This document shows, in pieces, positions 60,239 to 64,000 of a stretch of 64,000 nucleotides of DNA. The DNA lies in the NCBI GenBank assembly GCA_900660155.1, contig CABFPE010000138.1, positions 1,278,110-1,342,109 of the forward strand. Reading direction: 5' to 3'. A program made the translations under genes and the position numbers. This stretch comes from Hofstenia miamia (Eukaryota > Xenacoelomorpha > Acoela > Hofsteniidae). Under the pieces are notes generated by a model. It had not been told where the DNA came from, did no database searches, and was given only the letters and a program-made list of their open reading frames with translations. Position 1 is the stretch's first letter. Each line of letters starts with the position of its first letter.

Positions 60239-61075
60239 TTATTCAGAAATTCTAAAAGCTAGTCCTCTTATAGAGGATGCACGAATAAAGGCGCTATTCA
60301 GAGATTTTTCTAATCTTGATGAATTTATTAATGAACTAAAATTATCAGATGCATTAAATATGAAGATATTGTTTGTGGCATAAAGTTGAAATTCATTAAA
60401 TGCTTGAAAAATCACTGTGAAAATGTACAATTTAGTAATACTATTACTCCTACAATCAAAGAATTTCAAAATTCGAAGATATTTAAGCCAAAATTAGTCA
60501 TTTCGAGTAATAATTTAAAAAATGATGATGGTACTTTAAACGAAAAAGAAGGCAAAAAAATTGTTCAAAATGTTGAGAAGTCAATTAAAAATTTGGGAAC
60601 GAAAGGGCCAAGTATGGAGCAATTGAAATTAACTGACAAAAATAATAGTATCTTACTTTGTAAAACTAATGAAGATGCAAATATTACAGAAAGAGCACTT
60701 GGTAAATTGAAGAGCTAAGCATAAAAAAATCGATCAAACTTATGCCAAAAATCAAGATTACTAATATACCTTGATATGAAGACGTAACTAACTTTAAGGA
60801 ATCTATGTCTAAACTATTTACTGATAATGAAATATTCTCAAGGAATTTGAAATGGAACATTGTGAATTAATATACAGTAATATTAACAATTATAGAAAAT
60901 GCAAAGAAATAATAATGATGGTTTCAACAAAATTAAGACATGTACTGATTGGAAAAAAATTGAAGCTTGGTTTTGGAATTGTACGTACTTTTGATAATTA
61001 TTATGTAAGAAAATGTGGTAACTGTGGTGAATTTGGTCATTCTACAAAGGTATGTTCAATCAAATGCAGTTGACT
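60239..61075 (+). pseudogene. LINE ORF1 (gag-like, CCHC zinc knuckle), frameshifted
   Basis: Three overlapping frames. The N-terminal frame at about 60235-60383 has IKALFRDFSNLDEFINELKL. The frame at 60386-60718 is Lys/Asn/Glu-rich with KPKLVISSNN. The frame from about 60720, with a TGA near 60773, reads KLMPKIKITNIP and ends in the ORF at 60852-61073. A zinc knuckle CGNCGEFGHSTKVC (C-x2-C-x4-H-x4-C, 61014-61055) sits at the C-terminal end, as in LINE ORF1 proteins that bind element RNA. At least three frame breaks. Confidence 0.65.
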
Positions 61076-61091
61076 ATTTTGAAGATCAATC

Positions 61092-61695
61092 ATGAATTGT
61101 AATGAAATTGCATTCGAAAATATTATACTCTGCAACAAAGTAAATGAAAAAATTGTAACTAGGGAGAATAAATTAAAGTTAGTAAATACCAATTTCCAGA
61201 GTATTGTGAATAAAGTTGATAAATTTTACGATCTAATTCAGAATTCTGATGACAGTACAATCATTGGCGTGACGGAAACTTGGTTAAAATCTAATGACTA
61301 CTTAAAAAGCTTAAATGACAAATTTTTGATCTTACGAAGAGATAGAAGACAAGATTTAACACATAAAACTAGAGGTGGTGGTGTTTTACTAAATATACCA
61401 AGCAAATTCAAACCAATAATCAGAGATGATATTTCTGAAAATGATTCTGAATTTGATAGCTTATGGGTTCAATTTAATATATGTGGAGTCTGTTATTTGA
61501 TCAATATAAGTTATTGTAGTAAGAAACAATCATTTCAAGCGTTTGAAGAAAATTTATACAAAGAAATTTGCATTGAAAATCAAATAAAAATTTAGTTATT
61601 ATTATGGGCGATTATAACCAAAATTACTTATGTGAAATTGAAAAAAGGAAAATTAAGGATTTAATTGATGTCTTTAATATGGAAGTTCTGAATAA
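61092..61695 (+). pseudogene. LINE ORF2 APE-type endonuclease (start), truncated
   Basis: This domain nicks target DNA to prime reverse transcription. The open frame at 61092-61595 shows VNTNFQSIVNKVDKFYDLI (the N-x-x-S-I-x-N-K block), VTETWLKSND (catalytic Glu block), LRRDRRQD and RGGGVLLNI, then ISYCSKKQSF. One frameshift at 61590 (a run of A) moves on to VIIMGDYNQNY, the GDxN motif. It is lost after LNNA at 61695, where the join occurs. Confidence 0.8.
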
Positions 61696-61785
61696 CGCGT
61701 AATGATTTCGTTACGAGCAGTCGGCTCTGATGAGCGCGCTTTGCTGAAAACAATTACCTCCGCAGGATCCGCAGATGCTTCGTGA

Positions 61786-63103
61786 ACACAATTATCGCGC
61801 ACGAAGTTATTAGCACCGTTTAACGCATTGTCAAAAGAAGAACTCTGTACATTTCATTCACTTCTATCAAAACTTTCTGAAACATGCCACGCTGAAGAAG
61901 ATGCAATCACCATCGATAAACAAACGCAAATCACACCAAACAACTGCAACACACAAGCACAAACGTCATCACCAGAAAATCCAAAGCCTGAAGATCTGAA
62001 TCACTCCAAAATCACAGTGAGACTCCACCCAAAAAAGCTAAGAGAAGACACAGATTTTCTCATCATAGGAACATCGATGTATCGACACTTGCGTTCAAAG
62101 CACCTCATTAAAGGACACACCGTCGCCGTACATTCCTATCCTGGAGAACAATAGACGATATTTCTGCTACGCTACAAAGTTATGCATCCAACGAAAAAAT
62201 GAAGAACGTCCTCATCACTGTCGGACGAAATGATATAATGCAGAACGTTACTGACATTAAAGATAAGTTTTCTAATTTACTTAAGCCGTTAGTAACAATT
62301 TTAGGAACGCTAAAATCCACGTCGGGGAAGTTGCACCATTTCCGAATAACCGCACCCTCACCAAGAAAGCCGCTGAACTAAACATTTTCTTTCACCAAAA
62401 TTATAAATTATTAAATTATACAGTTTTTAAAATGACTAATACTTTTTATTTAGGAAATCACCCGAATTCTACATTGTTCACACGTAACGGTATACATTTC
62501 TCCCTTCGCGGATATGCAAAACTAGCTTTAGCAATCAAGCGTTCCTTTGAAGAACCGCATCTAGTTAACCACACTCAACGTAACCCGACAATTAGGAGCG
62601 CCACGCGACCTTTCTATCATCAACCTAATCAATCAGCGCTAATTAATCAGCCTTGCGTCNGAGGTGGTGGTGTTTTACTAAATATACCACGCAAATTCAA
62701 ACCAATAATCAGAGATGATATTTCTGAAAATGATTCTGAATTTGATAGCTTATGGGTTCAATTTAATATATGTGGAGTCTGTTATTTGATCAATATAAGT
62801 TATTGTAGTAAGAAACAATCATTTCAAGCGTTTGAAGAAAATTTATACAAAGAAATTTGCATTGAAAATCAAATAAAAATTTAGTTATTATTATGGGCGA
62901 TTATAACCAAAATTACTTATGTGAAATTGAAAAAAGGAAAATTAAGGATTTAATTGATGTCTTTAATATGGAAGTTCTGAATAANTACAACCCATCGCTC
63001 TTACGCAGAATTCGCCGCTACTCCGCAAATATCATCGATTAACACTGCACGCGACCTAATTCAGCAGCTAAGAAACTTTTTAAATGTTAACTATGTCTTG
63101 TGA
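61786..63103 (+). pseudogene. LINE ORF1 with SGNH/GDSL-type esterase domain, frameshifted
   Basis: ORF1 of L2/CR1-type LINEs often has an esterase domain with uncertain cellular role. A Thr/Gln/Pro-rich N-terminal part (61828-61990) precedes the domain. The nucleophile block is IIGTSMYRHLRSKH with Ser at 62074 (GTS for GDS). A frameshift near 62150 leads to TIDDISATLQSY. The third block is NVLITVGRNDIMQ, giving the G-x-N-D motif at 62223-62234. A second shift near 62312 leads to TLTKKAAELNIFF. The last block RNGIHFSLRGYAKLA at 62483-62524 keeps the His, but the partner Asp is Asn. After the lodged contig it resumes with THRSYAEFAATPQ and stops at TGA 63101-63103. Confidence 0.75.
62660..62985 (+). 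other. Misplaced contig between two single Ns
   Basis: 62661-62984 equals 61372-61695 with at least one difference (AGC/CGC near 62690) and is bounded by N at 62660 and 62985. ORF1 of the esterase LINE continues on both sides of it, so the piece is very likely a scaffolding error that used a copy of the neighbouring LINE. Confidence 0.82.
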
Positions 63104-63830
63104 ATTACTATATATTTGTTTCCAAACGCCCAGGCTACTGAGAACTTACAATAAACCTAAAATTAAGTTTATGTTTACATCAAAAATTTTACTATTTGCC
63201 GTTTTATATCTCATTGGTCCTCATAACACTTGTGAATTTGATTCAATTTTGCCAACACCTTTCTATTTTCATATCCATAAAGCATCTTTTTTTAGTAAAA
63301 GTAAAAATTTTGTTGTTTCGATCAAACCTGTTTTCGCTATTGTTATCAGTATTAAAAAGAAACTAATAACTGCTATTATGTAATTCCTTTTATTAACTGT
63401 ATATGGTATTGAAACAAATCCAGGTCCGATTTTAACTTTCGAATCTTTCTTTAAAAAGCTAAATGGAATCACAAATTCTGTTAACTACTTACATTTGAAC
63501 TTTCAAAATCTTAGCAGCAAAAATGTTGAATATAAACAATTAATTTAAAGCTTTAAAAATGATGTCATCTTAGCTATTTCGGAAACTTGGTTAAAAATTG
63601 ACGATCTTGATAGTATGTGGTCTTTTAACAGCGAAAAATATACAGTATTTAGGAGAGACAGATTATCCAGCAATCCATTAGGTAAAACAAAAGGTGGTGG
63701 AGTTCTATTTCTAATACCAAAGTCATTTAATCCAAAACAACGCAATGATATTGGGAATAATCTAACATCTAATTTTGAAAGTCTATGGATAGAAATCAAT
63801 AATCCAATAAAAAATTCTCAATTTAAAAAG
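63084..63830 (+). pseudogene. LINE ORF2, N-terminal leader with 2A-like motif and endonuclease start
   Basis: Starts at ATG 63084 (or 63093), overlapping the ORF1 stop TGA at 63101, so translation could be coupled. The leader of about 100 residues is hydrophobic in two stretches (KILLFAVLYLIG; PVFAIVISI). One TAA at 63381 interrupts it, then FLLLTVYGIETNPGP (63384-63428) is a 2A-like motif, the kind that makes ribosomes release and restart. The endonuclease follows: YLHLNFQNLSSKN, a TAA at 63546, AISETWLKIDD, FRRDR and KGGGVLFLIP, then a TAG at 63831. Confidence 0.72.
63402..63428 (+). other. 2A-like ribosome-skipping motif
   Basis: Codons give YGIETNPGP in frame with the hydrophobic FLLLTV before it. 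Canonical 2A is D-x-E-x-N-P-G-P; here the first Asp is Gly, while E-x-NPGP is kept. Known in some retrotransposons; activity of this variant is not known. Confidence 0.68.
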
Positions 63831-64000
63831 TAGTTGTTAAATGTATCTTACTGTCCAAACAAGAAATTTGCTAATCTATTTATTCAGCAATTAGAAGAGG
63901 AATTATCTTTAGCTTGTTCTGAAAATAAAGATTTAATGCTACTTGGAGACTGGAACCTAAATTTCTTTAACACTAATGAACAGTGCAAAATTGACCTAAT
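63831..64000 (+). pseudogene. LINE endonuclease continuation, open at the window's end
   Basis: After the TAG at 63831 the same frame reads LLNVSYCPNKKFANLF, QQLEEELSLAC, and LMLLGDWNLNFF, the GDxN motif of APE endonucleases, and stays open to the last base. RT would follow beyond the window. Confidence 0.75.

Larger units (their letters stand above)
60239..61695 (+). mobile_element. LINE with zinc-knuckle ORF1 and APE endonuclease, 3'-truncated by a contig join
   Basis: A plus-strand non-LTR element with ORF1 (60239-61075) followed directly by the start of ORF2 (61092 onward). It is cut off at about 61695, where different sequence begins. The same 324 bp of its endonuclease (61372-61695) recur as 62661-62984 between two single Ns inside the next LINE. 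Its RT part is not in the window. 5' boundary uncertain. Confidence 0.75.
61696..64000 (+). mobile_element. LINE with SGNH-esterase ORF1, 2A-like motif and APE endonuclease (runs off the window)
   Basis: A different plus-strand LINE, richer in GC than its neighbours. ORF1 covers about 61786-62659 and 62986-63103 and carries an SGNH-hydrolase domain. ORF2 starts at 63084 or 63093, with a 2A-like GIETNPGP and then an endonuclease that is still open at the window's end. Esterase-type ORF1 is known from CR1/L2-clade elements, and 2A-like sequences at the ORF2 N-terminus are known from some APE-type LINEs. A foreign 324-bp contig, bounded by Ns, is lodged at 62661-62984. Left boundary uncertain. 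Confidence 0.78.

Noticed and set aside
1-64000. tRNA, rRNA genes or CRISPR arrays
   Set aside because: No cloverleaf with A and B boxes, no rRNA-like conserved blocks and no regularly spaced direct repeats with unique spacers were seen; a tRNAscan or Rfam search would be decisive.

Overview
This window reads as a stretch of AT-rich animal nuclear DNA made mostly of transposable elements in different states of decay. There are no operons, no ribosome-binding sites and no long intact genes. One exon of a rhodopsin-class GPCR, ending in a good splice donor, shows that the source is a metazoan. The mix of a Polinton-like DNA element, esterase-type LINEs, Ty3 elements, hAT and Tc1/mariner elements would suit a cnidarian such as Hydra, but that is a guess from composition and element types, and other AT-rich invertebrates fit too. 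All boundaries below were read by eye.

Left part (1-22 kb): a decayed Tc1/mariner transposase (about 1.1-1.8 kb, minus); a 3.85 kb hAT-type element at 6942-10793 with an 8-bp target duplication and a small nested MITE (9453-9657); a 0.69 kb segment printed twice across a single N (14858-16232); an 801-bp hAT-type MITE (16640-17440); and a 5'-truncated LINE tail (20872-21150, minus).

Middle part (22-37 kb): a 1.36 kb deletion-derived Ty3-type LTR element (22758-24121) with TG...CA LTRs and a perfect 5-bp duplication has landed inside an open reading frame of an unrecognised minus-strand host gene or pseudogene. Further on are a heavily mutated LINE with PHD-like ORF1, endonuclease and RT traces (25.5-27.7 kb, minus), a foldback repeat (28.86-29.12 kb), a 52-codon unit present twice around a 21-N gap (31.78-32.11 kb), and the GPCR exon (33041-33331, minus).

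Right part (37-64 kb): an 11.6 kb Ty3-type retroelement (37278-48853) with gag, protease, RT, RNase H and integrase remnants, plus about 3 kb of unassigned coding sequence after the integrase. It also carries two small arrays of a CTAAAGGGCA-type repeat, an RT fragment spliced into the integrase gene, and unequal terminal repeats. A MITE abuts its 3' end. Next is a pair of 244-bp inverted repeats with AG termini and a 6-bp target duplication around a 1000-N gap (49576-51504). These are Polinton/Maverick-type ends, and a 51-codon C-terminal coding fragment survives beside the gap. After a quiet stretch come a 956-bp Tc1/mariner element (57316-58271) and a cluster of three different LINEs (58.9-64.0 kb). 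The last carries an SGNH-esterase ORF1, an overlapping ORF1 stop/ORF2 start, a 2A-like motif and an APE endonuclease that runs off the window.

Assembly quality affects interpretation. Single Ns at 7105, 15545, 62660 and 62985 each sit beside a duplicated sequence, so these look like unmerged contig overlaps or a misplaced contig rather than biology.
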